DNA from: Dinochytrium kinnereticum
Lineage: Eukaryota > Chytridiomycota > Chytridiomycetes > Chytridiales > Chytridiaceae
Direction: 5' to 3'
NCBI GenBank assembly: GCA_027604005.1
Contig: JADGJT010000051.1
Span: 22,909 to 86,908, forward strand
DNA length: 64,000 nt
Shown here: positions 24,001 to 35,356 of the stretch, piece by piece
Position numbering within the stretch: position 1 is the first letter of the stretch
Layout of the letters: every line of letters starts with the position of its first letter
The notes under the pieces: model-generated
What the model saw: the letters and a program-made list of their open reading frames with translations, nothing else
What the model was told of the DNA's origin: nothing
Database searches by the model: none
Made by a program: the position numbers and the translations under genes

Positions 24001-24663
24001 CGTCGGCAGCGGTACGAACGGGGACAACCTTGTCACCGAGCGAGTTCAGGACGACTGGGAGAGCCTGGAGCATGTAGGGCTCACCAGAACGGCCGAGAGC
24101 GTCGGCGATGGCCCCATAGGCAACCATGGCGGCCTCACGGGCAATGGGGTTCTTCTTGTCTTCGGCAGCCTTCTTCAGCTTGTCGGTGATGGCGTAGGTC
24201 TTCAATCCCTTGAAGACACCAGCAGCCTTGACGATGCCGGCCAGGTCGGCCGCAGCGGTCTTGCGGTCATCCGCGGACTTGGCGGTGGTGAGGGTGACGA
24301 GGAGCTCGGCCACCAGGGTAACAACTTTGTCGTCCTTTCCAGACTGCATTGAGGGATGGGCGGATTAGCGAGTGGATGCGGGAACAGCCAGGAGGACAGG
24401 ATTGAAGCAAAAAAAAAAAAAAAAAAGAAGCAAGGCAGCAGTTGGCAGCAGCACCCACAGGTATCAACCATGGAGTGGTTTCTACCGCTCCTGCCTGAAT
24501 CACTCCGCTGACAATCCAAGTGTTGCACGACGAAGAAAAAAAAAAAAAGCGCCACACCCCCCCGCAGTACTTGTTTTGAACTGCCTGTCTGCAGAGAGCG
24601 TGGGAACAAACAACGGTATCGCACGAGGCGACGTGGGAGAAACCAGAGCCCGTTACTCACCAT
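21056..24663 (-). CDS. TEF3: translation elongation factor 3 (eEF3)
   Basis: eEF3 is the ABC ATPase that removes deacylated tRNA from the ribosomal E site and is needed for elongation in fungi. The protein is about 1,044 residues, the usual length. N-terminal HEAT repeats (about 24340-23100) lead to ABC1 with GPNGCGKTTLMRAIANGQ, signature GSLSGGWKMKLELARAM and Walker B ADIMLLDEPTNHLD. ABC2 has GPNGAGKST, the inserted chromodomain (YEYEIKWIGKSWDDNLWLT), signature RGLSGGQKVKVVLAAAMW and LIMDEPTNFLDRDS. A Lys-rich tail ends SDEDEDI (TAA at 21056-21058). Three introns are inferred, and one falls inside the ABC2 P-loop codon run (GPNGAGK/ST, about 22020-22100). The start is best explained as an exon containing only ATG (24661-24663), followed by GTGAGT and a 317-nt intron ending ATGCAG, giving MSGKDDKVV. 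The alternative is ATG 24349 (MQSGKDDKVV). Its codon use is strongly biased to C-ending codons, as in highly expressed genes. Confidence 0.97.
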
Positions 24664-24705
24664 TATGAAATAAATACTGTGTGCAGCGAGCGGGAAAAAA
24701 GATCC

Positions 24706-24751
24706 GGATGGATGACGGATGGATGGATGAATGAATGGATGGATGGATGGG
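24706..24751. repeat. (ATGG)n/(ATGA)n microsatellite upstream of EF3
   Basis: An imperfect tetranucleotide array of GATGGATG, GGATGAATGAATGGATGG type lies just upstream of the inferred EF3 start codon. It is either part of the promoter or the 5' leader. Confidence 0.9.
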
Positions 24752-26679
24752 TGCGTCGACGGTGATCGTGGTGGCCGGTAAAGTATTTAAAAAAAAGGCA
24801 ATTGCTGGTTAGCTGTTGCGCACTTTTACAGTGTGTGAAGGGCGTGGTATCCGACGCAGTAACTGCGGATGGGAGAAAGGCCATCATCGCAGCAGTAGCG
24901 CATGAACGAAAAGTTCAATAATCAAACGACGGTCCCTCCCTCCCGTAGCCGCAGCCAGCAACAGCCCCAGCAAGCCATGGCAGCAGGCAGGCAGGTGGGA
25001 GTTGTGGGAGAGGGCAGCAAGCAAGCAAGCGAGGGGAGGCTGCCTGGGATGGATGGGAAAGTCTTACGTTTTCTTTCTTCTTGATCAATCAAAGGGGTCG
25101 AGCGCCAGATAGAGGCTCGATGAATGTGGACTAGGCTCCCTGTGAGGGAAGCAGCAGCAGCGTGTGGATGAGGGTAAACAGCAAGTGAGCCTGCAGTTGG
25201 GGATGAGGGGCTACTTGGGAATAAGTGAGTGAAGGGGAGAGAGGAATGGCCAAAATGCCTTTTATACCTGCTGTCTGAGGGGAAGCCCNNNNNNNNNNAA
25301 AAAAAAAAAAAAAAAGACAGAAAACAATAACTACTTGTTAATACTTGCAACTACTGTTGCACAGAGGTGTTTCTACCCTGATGTGCGGAAGGCTGTTGTT
25401 GATCAATCACATCCCCCATCATCCTTCGCTCTGTTCGCCTTCCTTCCTTTCCCATCAGGCTACTTGGAGAGGACGCGCGTTCCATTCCTCTCACCCTGCG
25501 CATTGGACTCAGAGGAGGCATCCCGCCGCACTGACCTCCTCCTCTGCTCCTTCCTCTCCTCGCAACCATGCCATCAACTACAACTGCATTGCTCACGCGA
25601 CCTCCTTAGCGTCCTGTCTCTGTTTTCCGAGTTTCAGCTTAACCGCCCCCTTATCCGCATTTGTCGAGCGAATGGGATCAGAGGGGTGATGCTCAGCACT
25701 GCTGGCGGATTGGCCAGGTGCGAACCTCTGACGTGCGTGATTATTCTGGTTGGACGTTAATTTGCACTGTTTCTTTTTCTTTTTTTTTTTTGCTTTGTGT
25801 GTTTGGACCCGGTGCTTATAAAAAGAATGTGGAATGAGAGGATAGGTATGATAAGGCAACCTTGATCAAGTTTGCTTATTCTTTCAGGGTGAGTTTTTTT
25901 TTTTGCTTCCAATTGGCATCAAATCGTTTCAGTTGCTGTGAATCCAAAAATAAACGGGGCAGATGCATTACGCCAATCACAAGACGGTAAAGAGATACAT
26001 TACAGCGCTTGCCCTATCGTGGCCGACAGAGCAGTAGCCGTGAAAACTCTCCATGACCAGGTCTTTTCACCTAGAGTGCGGAAAGGGCCGCAGTGGCGGA
26101 GGGTGGGAGTGAGGGGATATTCAAGGGGGAGGGAATCAAGACAGACAGACGAAGGGGCATGCAGTGAGTGCGGGTGAGTGGTTTGTGGGTCAGTGGGTGG
26201 CGGGGGATTGCAGCAGGAGGGGAGGGGAGGGCAGAACGCGTTCGATGGCGCGTGCAAGTGAATGAATGAATTGAATGAACAGCGATTCCCACGGGCAGTG
26301 AGACGATGCATCGAGAACAGACGGTGAGTATAAACCAGGAAAAGCGCTGGATAAGGAAGTGAAGTGGGAGGGAGGAGAGGAGGAGGAAGAAACAGCGCAA
26401 ATTTGAAGTGTTCCAGAACAATGTGCAACACCTCCGCCTGAAATTCAAAAAGAAAGAAAGAAAATTCTCACCCTTCAGGAGCAAAATATTCCAGCACGCT
26501 GTCGCACACAAACATTTTCTTTCTTTTTGTTTCGCGTTCTGGGCTCTCTTCCGTTGCCCAATAATGGGCCTTCTCGACCACCCACCTTGCTTGCCTCCGC
26601 TCGCCTCTCCTTCAACACATCCACATTACATTGACCCAACCACCAACAAGCATCAACAGCAAACTAACGATCAAGAAAA
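24752..26679. other. gene-poor stretch upstream of EF3
   Basis: No gene is supported here on either strand. The sequence has purine/pyrimidine-skewed patches, poly-A/T runs (about 25299-25315 and 25769-25790) and an assembly gap. Around 26520-26660 a pyrimidine-rich then A/C-rich segment with a CCCAAT-type element (about 26556-26568) resembles a fungal promoter and leader on the plus strand, but no open gene follows it on that strand. Confidence 0.45.
25289..25298. other. assembly gap (10 N)
   Basis: Ten N bases directly precede a run of about 17 A. The gap size is probably nominal, and the sequence around it may be mis-joined at the homopolymer. Confidence 1.
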
Positions 26680-27379
26680 TCAACTCCTACCAATATCAAT
26701 CATATCGTAGAGAGGACCTTGCCGTACGTCCTTCACCGATATCCAAAAAGGCTTTTGTCCATCCCATCCAGTTGCCTGTTGACGCGCCATCCCGTCGAAT
26801 CCAGCAAAAGAAAGGGCGATGGAAGAAGAGATGGCCGTCTGAATGATCCTTAGCAAACAAAACGAGTCCACCGCCAACCAGCTGTGATCACAGGGGGTGT
26901 CCCACTACAGTCCTCCCTGTCATTGCACTCTTCGCTGTAGATATCCATCTCTCTCTGTGAGGCCCTGAGCAAGTCTTGTTGAAGCAAATGATAGGAATCA
27001 GGTCTGGGTGTGAAAAGGACTAACTGGCGAAATACCCTCTCCTTTTTATATTCAACCATCAAAGAGGCTGAAGAAACAATGAGGAAGGATGAATCACCTT
27101 CTCTCCTTCCACTGATAATAATTATTTGAGTTGAATTTTCTTTTTTAAAAACCCCTTATTTATCACTGAAAACCTCAGCAAAAACCTCAATGACGCGTCT
27201 AATAAAAAAAAAACATACAGATAAACCACATTCAAAAGCTCTTTTTTCATAACCCCATCCTTTCCATTCCTTTCATAGAAGAAAAGCGACACGCTTCCTT
27301 CAACATCTATTAAATGCACTCGGTTTCTACTCAAAGCATCGCGTTCATCCCTAAGAATAGCCAACCACCCTGTATAATC
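26680..27379 (-). CDS. probable small multi-exon gene, DUF4174 (P-DUDES)-like
   Basis: Three minus-strand blocks look coding. The first (27379-about 27220) reads DYTGWLAILRDERDALSRNR then VHLIDVEGSVSLFFYE and ERNGKDGVMKKEL. The second (27062-26892) reads RQLVLFTPRPDSYHLLQQDL then LRASQREMDIYSEE. The third (26775-26680) reads ATGWDGQKPFWISVKDVRQG then PLYDMIDIGRS and TGA. Blocks two and three join in phase through a GTGATC donor and an acceptor ending CAACAG. The order strand (VLFTPRPD), helix with QQ, then FWISVKD and LYDMID resembles the DUF4174 domain found in CCDC80 and bacterial relatives. Block one could be the second half of a preceding copy. Its junction to block two is unresolved. The family call rests on recalled pattern only, and a decayed gene is possible. 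Confidence 0.35.
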
Positions 27380-30300
27380 CTTTGGTAAACAAAAAGAGGG
27401 GGAGGGGGGGTGCTAAAAGAAAAAGACCTCTCAGATTTTCTGCCTTTTTTCTGTTTGTTGTCAACCCCTTCCTGTTTGGGGATTTCTTTTCTGGGTTTTT
27501 GACTTTTTCGGGGATGACCAACCAATAGATGCGCTTTGTTTGCTGTTTATTTTTTGTTTTTATATATTCCCAATTGTCTTGTGCAGGATTTTGGGGGTGA
27601 GTTTTTGGGGGGTGGATTATTTTTAGCTTGTTACACGGATTATTTGGCTATTCATTCGTTATCGCCCCCATCCCCCCCATCCATCCATCCATCCATCCAT
27701 CCATCCTCTACACACTGCCGAACAACCTCTGGATCGCCATCGCCATTATTGGGAAAAACATCGGTTAGGAACTCTCAAGAGTCCACCCATGTCCCATCAC
27801 TTTCTAGTGCTTAACAAAGAACGCCCAGTGGAAAAGGTTCAAGCTCATGATCCAAACCACATAACCACATCTTTCCACTATAACATCAACCATTCGATCT
27901 TTTCTACTTAAACTGATGCTTTTACATAAACCCCATCTTCCTACATTCCAGACAACCAAAACCCCGATTTTTAAATGCTGCTTGGGGCGAGGATCACCAT
28001 TCTATGATAATATAATACATAACCTTTTTTCCTCTAACCCGACTGCGCGCAACAATTTCTACCAAGGAGAGCGAGCTTTTTGGGTTTGACTGGCCCATTT
28101 CTGAAGACACATCGTGAAGGCTTTGTGATTTCGGCACAAAAAAGCAGAACAACAGGAGAAAAGAAGTCAACATGTGTGAAAGTCAGGTTGAAGGATGTTC
28201 TACCAAGAATGCGAAAATACGATTTCCATCCACCAACCTCCGTTCACCGTTTAACAACATTAATAACAAGCAACGTTGACCGTTTAACACCAAGACGCAT
28301 CAAAATCCAGAGTTTGGTATTCCAACTCACGAAATCACTTGCTGAAACCTAACCAAGCACCTCACACCCAACTTTGCTTCCTTGATTTGATGAAAGAAAA
28401 ATACATGTCTACTATAGTCTCTGCATTCAAGCGAACCCAGAAGCTTGATTGTGATTCTCTTTTATGAGAGGTAGAAATGTCGGCAGACCAGCGAGTTTTT
28501 TTCGTTTTTTTTGTTGTTGTATCTGTTGTGAAGTTCTTTCTATCGGCCCTCTCTGCTCAGCATCGACATAAGTAGAGAACCACATTAGTATGTGACAATC
28601 CTCAGGTTCGGGCGTATTCCACAGACAGAAGGAAAGCCTCACTCATCCATGTGGAAGCAAAGATTTGGTTTGACTGTAGTTTTTGGGTCTTCTTCTACAC
28701 CATCATAATGCTAAAAGGGACAACAAATAACAGTACTAACCAAAGATTGCGGAAGGGAGTCCATCCCATTTTTAGGAATGCACTGGTCTGATTTTACTGC
28801 TCCAAAGACCATTTCAACGCTAAGCTTCCTCTGCCTCATCCATCCAAGGAGCTTACTTCATGCTGCACTTCCATTCCAAAACATCGGGATGGTCCATGTC
28901 ACCAGCCATCTAACATCAACGTGGTTCTTTGACCAGTGACCCTCGGAGAATCATACCCATGAGGCATATCTCTTACCTTCTTAGATTTACAGATTGGTCA
29001 GGATTGTGGTCTCTCGCGGTGGATGTGGTGTCCCACCAGGTTACGGTCACGAGGACAGACGCCTGGCGGGTGAGAGGTGGGACAAGAAAAAAGAGATTAT
29101 TGAATAAAGGAACAGATTGCGAAAGGATAGAGTGCATGCTGAATACTGTGGTCTTGAATTGAATGACTGCGTCCCAAGTTGTTAGATCTCCACATCAAGT
29201 TGGTTAGATATGTTAGTGGCTTTGCAACCTGAGTACCTGCTGGCATCATCTATAATGTAATACAGAAGGTAGGTATAAAAGCTAAGCTCAATGGTGGGCT
29301 TGATCACTATGGGGCAAACGGTCGCAAGAGCCAATCGCCAACAACAAAAACAAAAAACAAAACACTTACATTTGATACATAGAGGTTGCCGAAAGGGCTT
29401 TTTCAAGGTATTTTTTGGGTGTGCGTAAAATCTATATAACTTTCACTCTCTTGAAACAAGTACATAACTGTGAACTAAATAATCAGACATCTCGCTTTTC
29501 AGAGTTGCAGTGATGGTGGCCTCCCTTCCTTCTGTAAGACCCCTCTCAAACCTTTGGGAAGCATATATAGAAAACCCCCAAGAGGTTAAGAAATGGAACA
29601 GAAAACAAAAACAAAAACTGGCAAGTTGACTCTACAATTGACACACTCTTACCCTTTCATGAAGTTTTTTGAAAACTTCACACTATCTTCTAGCTTATTT
29701 AAAAGACGAAATAGCCACCCATTGAATCATATGTGACCAGGATTTTCCTTCTCACCATGAAGGAGTATTCAATTTCTCCTATTTCTCTTTCCTTTTTTCC
29801 CACTCTTCTATCTTTCATGCCAACAGTTGAATCTCGTGTTTGCGTTTAGAAGGTAACGTAAAAATCAGGTGCAATGAGAGTTAAGTCCGTGTCCGTTTTG
29901 TTTATTGTTTAATGAAAAGCCTGCCCAGACGACATGGAAAAAAAATCAACAATGTGTTGCATGATCGAACCATACATTAAAAGCCTTACATGACAAAAAA
30001 ATATACTAGATCACTGCTAGCATCAAATGACAAATAAAGAAGGAGAGGTCACAACATAAAAAATGAAAACGTCGAGTAGTGGTTGTAATCTTTTTTTCGT
30101 TTCATGACTGCGAAAAAAGAAAAAAAGAAGCCGCTAACAGTAGCTGCGTGACATTTGGTGTATTCGACGGGTGCGGGAAGAGAGTAGAATTAGGTAAAAG
30201 GAACGCCTATATTTTTCGTTTAGAATCCGTCTGACTGTTCTCATATGCTTATATTACCCACTTTAATGTATATGAAAGCAAGGAAATTTCGAGTTGAACT

Positions 30301-30910
30301 GCTCAAGATGGACGAAAAAACAGAAAAGGCGATAGAAAATATATCTGATGATGAGATGTTTTTTTTCTTCACATTCGGTCATTAAGATAAGGGGAAAAGG
30401 AGGACCATATCCCTGCTCCAGGAATCCCTCCTGAGAAAAACAAAACACGCGACATAATGAACTAAATTTTAAAAGATCATGTTGGTTGGTAAAGTTTATT
30501 CAGAGGTGGATAAAGTAATTTCAAACAGAGTTCCTGTCCACAAATTAGAGACAAAGGATGAAAAGAAGTAAAGAAATCCTTTCCTCACGACACAAAAAAG
30601 ACCCCCTTGAATCCCAACTCTTAAAAAGTAAAGAAAATCCAATCATTCACAGTGAAAACCTCCTCAATCAAATCCCTGCCACCCCCTTCCCCAACACCCA
30701 CCAAAAAAAAAAGCAAAAAAGCCCAACGGGGTCAACACGGATTTATATTGATTTTTAGATATGGTTCTTTCCTAAAAAAAAAAAAAGCATCTCACGCTCA
30801 CCACACACACAATACCCCTGCGCACCTTTCACCCCCCCCCGGAACCCACCACCACCCCCCCACCCCCCCTCCAGTACCCCCTCCCACACCGCCCCTCGAA
30901 AGGAAAGAAA
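27380..30910. other. gene-poor stretch with weak minus-strand exon candidates
   Basis: No gene can be called with confidence. Minus-strand pieces have consistent splice signals and sensible composition. About 29651-29695 encodes LEDSVKFSKNFMKG before a GTAAGA donor. 29551-29464 encodes GFERGLTEGREATITATLKS. About 29036-28952 encodes ASVLVTVTWWDTTSTARDHN before a GTAAGA donor. About 28830-28645 encodes KLSVEMVFGAVKSDQCIPKN and HYDGVEEDPKTTVKPNLCFH. About 28555-28427 encodes PIERTSQQIQQQKKRKKLAG, following an intron with a TACTAAT branch site. They may be exons of one gene upstream of the 26.7-27.4 kb gene, or chance open frames. The right part (about 29900-30900) is A-rich with no candidate. 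Confidence 0.3.
27679..27706. repeat. (ATCC)n microsatellite
   Basis: Seven tandem ATCC units on the plus strand follow a C-rich run. It is the complement of the ATGG arrays at 603-652 and 24706-24751. Confidence 0.95.
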
Positions 30911-32409
<1,499 letters not shown>

Positions 32410-33318
32410 CTCAAATATCGCAGTATGGGTAGAAGGGAAGGGTGACTGTTGCTGGAAGGGAAGGCGGAGGAAAGAGGGACTGAGATCTGTAAAGAGGGAG
32501 AAAAAAGAAAGATGGCCCAAAGGACCAAACGATCAACAACATTCACAAAACAAAATAAACATCATGCTATATCGATTGATCACGTCTAAACGGATTAGAA
32601 CACCTCCCAACTCCCCTCAAACCCCATTAACACAAAACCAGTGGCGTGCCTCCCGCCCCCCGTCCCATATCCCCCATCACAAGGGTCCAACGGCGGTCGC
32701 CAGAGATGATCACACACGGGATGTCCGATCACTGGCCTCCTTCCGACCACCAAGAGCGTGCGGTATGGGTGATCAACCTACCCTAGAGGTATCAACAGAG
32801 AAGGGAGGTCAACGAGGATAGAAAATAAGACTTTGAATTTTTTTGGTGCGACGGAATGGTGGTGGGTGCGGCCCATTCGTTTCCTTTGGTTTCATTTTGG
32901 GAGTTGCGAGATTTGGGTCTTTGGATACATTATTTGACGACACCATGTATCATGACACTCTGCTCAAACTCGACTTATCACAAGCCCTCCGTTATCGGTA
33001 TAAGAATTTGGTTGGGTACGGCGGCATTAATTAGCATGGAGGTGATTGTGGGTTTTTTTTGTTTGTTTTTTAGATCCCCGTCGACCTCCTTTTCTCAAAA
33101 AGCAGTGCTGATCACATACATCGATTCTATGGTAATTCCTCCACAGACACCCCAAGCCAAGTTTGGCCGATATGGAGCGTTTTTCTGCAATTTCTCTTAG
33201 TTGACATGTGAACATGGTATCGTGGTAACCGAAGCAAACCCAAATGTTATCAAATTTATTCGCCGGGTCCCCTAGAGAGATGAGATCAGATATGGCGGAG
33301 GTTCGGCATAAGGTGAAC
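32410..33318. other. intergenic RAB6 / LSM5
   Basis: About 0.9 kb lie between two minus-strand genes, so this holds the RAB6 promoter and the LSM5 3' region. C-rich and then T-rich patches are seen. Open frames on the plus strand (for example 32297-32821) lie antisense to the RAB6 first exon and match nothing. Confidence 0.45.
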
Positions 33319-33934
33319 TTACTCGCCCCCAGGAATGAGCTGGAAAAAAAAAAGGATAAAGAGAAAAGGATTATAGTTTAGGGATCAATGAATAGGGGAG
33401 CTTATTACCATGCAGATGTTGTTTCCGTTTAAGAGAATCTGTTCAAGCTTTGTTACAACGCGGCCCTCAGGAGTGTTTTCGCTAAAACAAAAACCATTAT
33501 TAACCTGCCGCTCAATTATGTGAATATGTATAACTTACTACTCTGTCACATCTTCCAGCACCATGTCTACGTCGGCGTTTCCCACGTTTTGATATTAGAT
33601 GTTAGCCTTTAGGTTTTCTGCTTTTCCATGCACTCGAAAGTAAACACCAGAAATGAAAAGCAAGATACTGACTAACGAAATCATCGAATCCGAGAAGGGT
33701 TCCAACGAACTCTTTTTCCGACTTCATCAGAACCCAGATACGGGAGCCTATGCATTTGTCCACCAGCTCTGCGGACCGAGGAAATGTAGAAAAACAGTTA
33801 GAGGATACTGAAAACGCATTCATTTCGTGTGAATGCATGTAAATGTATGCATCCAAATCAATGTAAAGCAGTTTTCACTTACCCAATGGAAGCAGGGCAG
33901 AGGTCAACGCTGCTGAAGCTGCTACTCCAGACAT
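33319..33934 (-). CDS. LSM5: U6 snRNA-associated Sm-like protein LSm5
   Basis: LSm5 is a subunit of the LSm2-8 ring on U6 snRNA and of the cytoplasmic LSm1-7 decapping ring. Exons on the minus strand: [17 protein letters not shown] (start 33934), [20 protein letters not shown] then [12 protein letters not shown] (Sm1 motif), [29 protein letters not shown] then NICM (Sm2 motif with the RNA-contacting NGN), and a last short exon LIPGGE with TAA at 33319-33321. Total length is about 90 residues, as expected. The last exon codes for only six residues, so the usual few residues after PGGE are missing. Confidence 0.93.
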
Positions 33935-34029
33935 GCTCTTTTCTTTCCTCAGTTTCACAAGAAATTCGAAGTATGTGCAGTGTGTAGGTTCACGGTTTTA
34001 TCACAAGAAACTAAGACAAACAACCGACG
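33935..34029. promoter_or_regulatory. compact divergent promoter, LSM5 / RING gene
   Basis: Ninety-five bases separate the LSM5 start (minus) and the RING-protein start (plus). The LSM5 side is pyrimidine-rich. No named element was recognised. Confidence 0.4.
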
Positions 34030-35356
34030 ATGGAGGTGGTCTTTGATGTCCTCAAAGTCTTCTGGTTCACTTTCACCACTGCACAAAGCTACCTGAACCG
34101 AGATGAGCTGATCCGTCTGTCTGGATTTCCTCTTGCATGTCGGCTTGCGGGTCTGGGGATGACATCCTCCAGCTGGGCGATGGCGGCTCTTCTGCTTCGG
34201 CATCAGCCTGATACGCAGATATTCGGAACCAACGCTGTGGGGCGCAATGGATCAGGATTTCTGAGATTGGTTGTCGCAGATATTCTTGACTCGTCCACAT
34301 TCAGATCGGGGGCTTCCAGGGTTTTTGCATGTTATCATTTAGTCATGGTCTACGTTTCTCTCTTTCGTATGCGAAGAGTGAAGCGGACAGCAGATTTGGT
34401 ATGAAGTTTGGTCTGAACTGAGGGCCTTCATGTGAAAGTGCTTACGCCCAAGTTTCCTTAAAAATACTAGAACAAGCCCCCACCGTTAACAGTATCTGCG
34501 ACCGCAAAACTCTTAGGACAGATGATTCTTTTATCGTGGAGCTCTTGTCTATGCCATGAGCTATTCCATCTCATTCTCTCATATTATTATCAGCGCCAGA
34601 CGATCGCTATTGACGTTACTGGCGGTCCACCCCCAGCAGATGCCACTGACGATGACTGTCCAATTTGCCTTGGTGCAGGCCTGGACGATGGCACACTTAC
34701 TGAACGTTCCTTAACGCCTTCCTCTGACTCTCCCCCATCCCCATGGTCATCACCCGCAACATCGCCGACGCTGGGTCCTTCACCTACACAATACATGACT
34801 GGTTCCGGCGAACTTTTGAATTTCTGTAGGGAACGAAAACATGTAGCTCATCGTGATTGCATGATGAGATGGATCGTCGGGGGAACAAGAAGACCTGGCC
34901 AGTCATTCTGGGCACAACAATGCCCCACTTGCCGGCAGCCTTTGGTCCTGGAGATCTCAAAGAAGCAGTTGAGTGCTTTGGAGAGGTTAGAGTTTGTGAT
35001 GAGAAAAAGGATGGAGGCTTGGCCAAGCGTACTTTTCCGCGTTGCTTTCAGCTCTTTTTGCTGCTTAAGTATGGCCTCTTTATATTTTGCAAAGATGGCT
35101 TTTCTGTAGATATGTAATTAAGCTCATAAACAATTCGACTGTTATTTCGAAGTTATTGTACTGTTATTCATTTCATATCCAGTTCCGTTCCCTGTATGGC
35201 ACATACCAGAAAGCTCAAACGATTGTGAAGAATAAGTCCACAATCGAAATTTTTGCCGAACATCTTTTCACATCACCTCTGGACAGGACATTGTTGGCAC
35301 TTCAGTGTATCGAGAAAGGGCCTGCATTATGCCTCCGATGGATTCAAATGATCTAG
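34030..35356 (+). CDS. membrane-associated RING finger protein (putative E3 ligase)
   Basis: Exon 1 (34030-about 34400) is hydrophobic, with likely membrane segments around SSWAMAALLLR and FACYHLVMVYVSLF. A second exon (about 34440-34530) reads AYAQVSLKILEQAPTVNSIC. The third (from about 34592) carries the zinc-binding residues: CPIC, then about 50 Ser/Pro/Thr-rich residues, then FCRERKHVAHRDCMMRW, then QQCPTCRQPL. The spacing Cx2C-x50-Cx4Hx2Hx2C-x17-Cx2C gives eight ligands in RING order with a long insertion after the first pair. A hydrophobic stretch follows (FRVAFSSFCCLSMASLYF). The last exon has FRSLYGTYQKAQTIVKNKST and ends CLRWIQMI with TAG at 35354-35356. An E2-dependent ubiquitin ligase role at a membrane is inferred. 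No specific family was recognised. Its stop overlaps the PUF60 start. Confidence 0.65.

Noticed and set aside
29660..29680. Inverted repeat TGAAGTTTT-TTG-AAAACTTCA
   Set aside because: Nine-base arms of simple A/T sequence are likely by chance in this region, and it overlaps a weak exon candidate. No terminator or operator role is expected in a eukaryote.
32540..32820. Possible 5S rRNA or other structured RNA upstream of RAB6
   Set aside because: The internal control region of 5S rRNA is absent on both strands and no consistent fold was seen.
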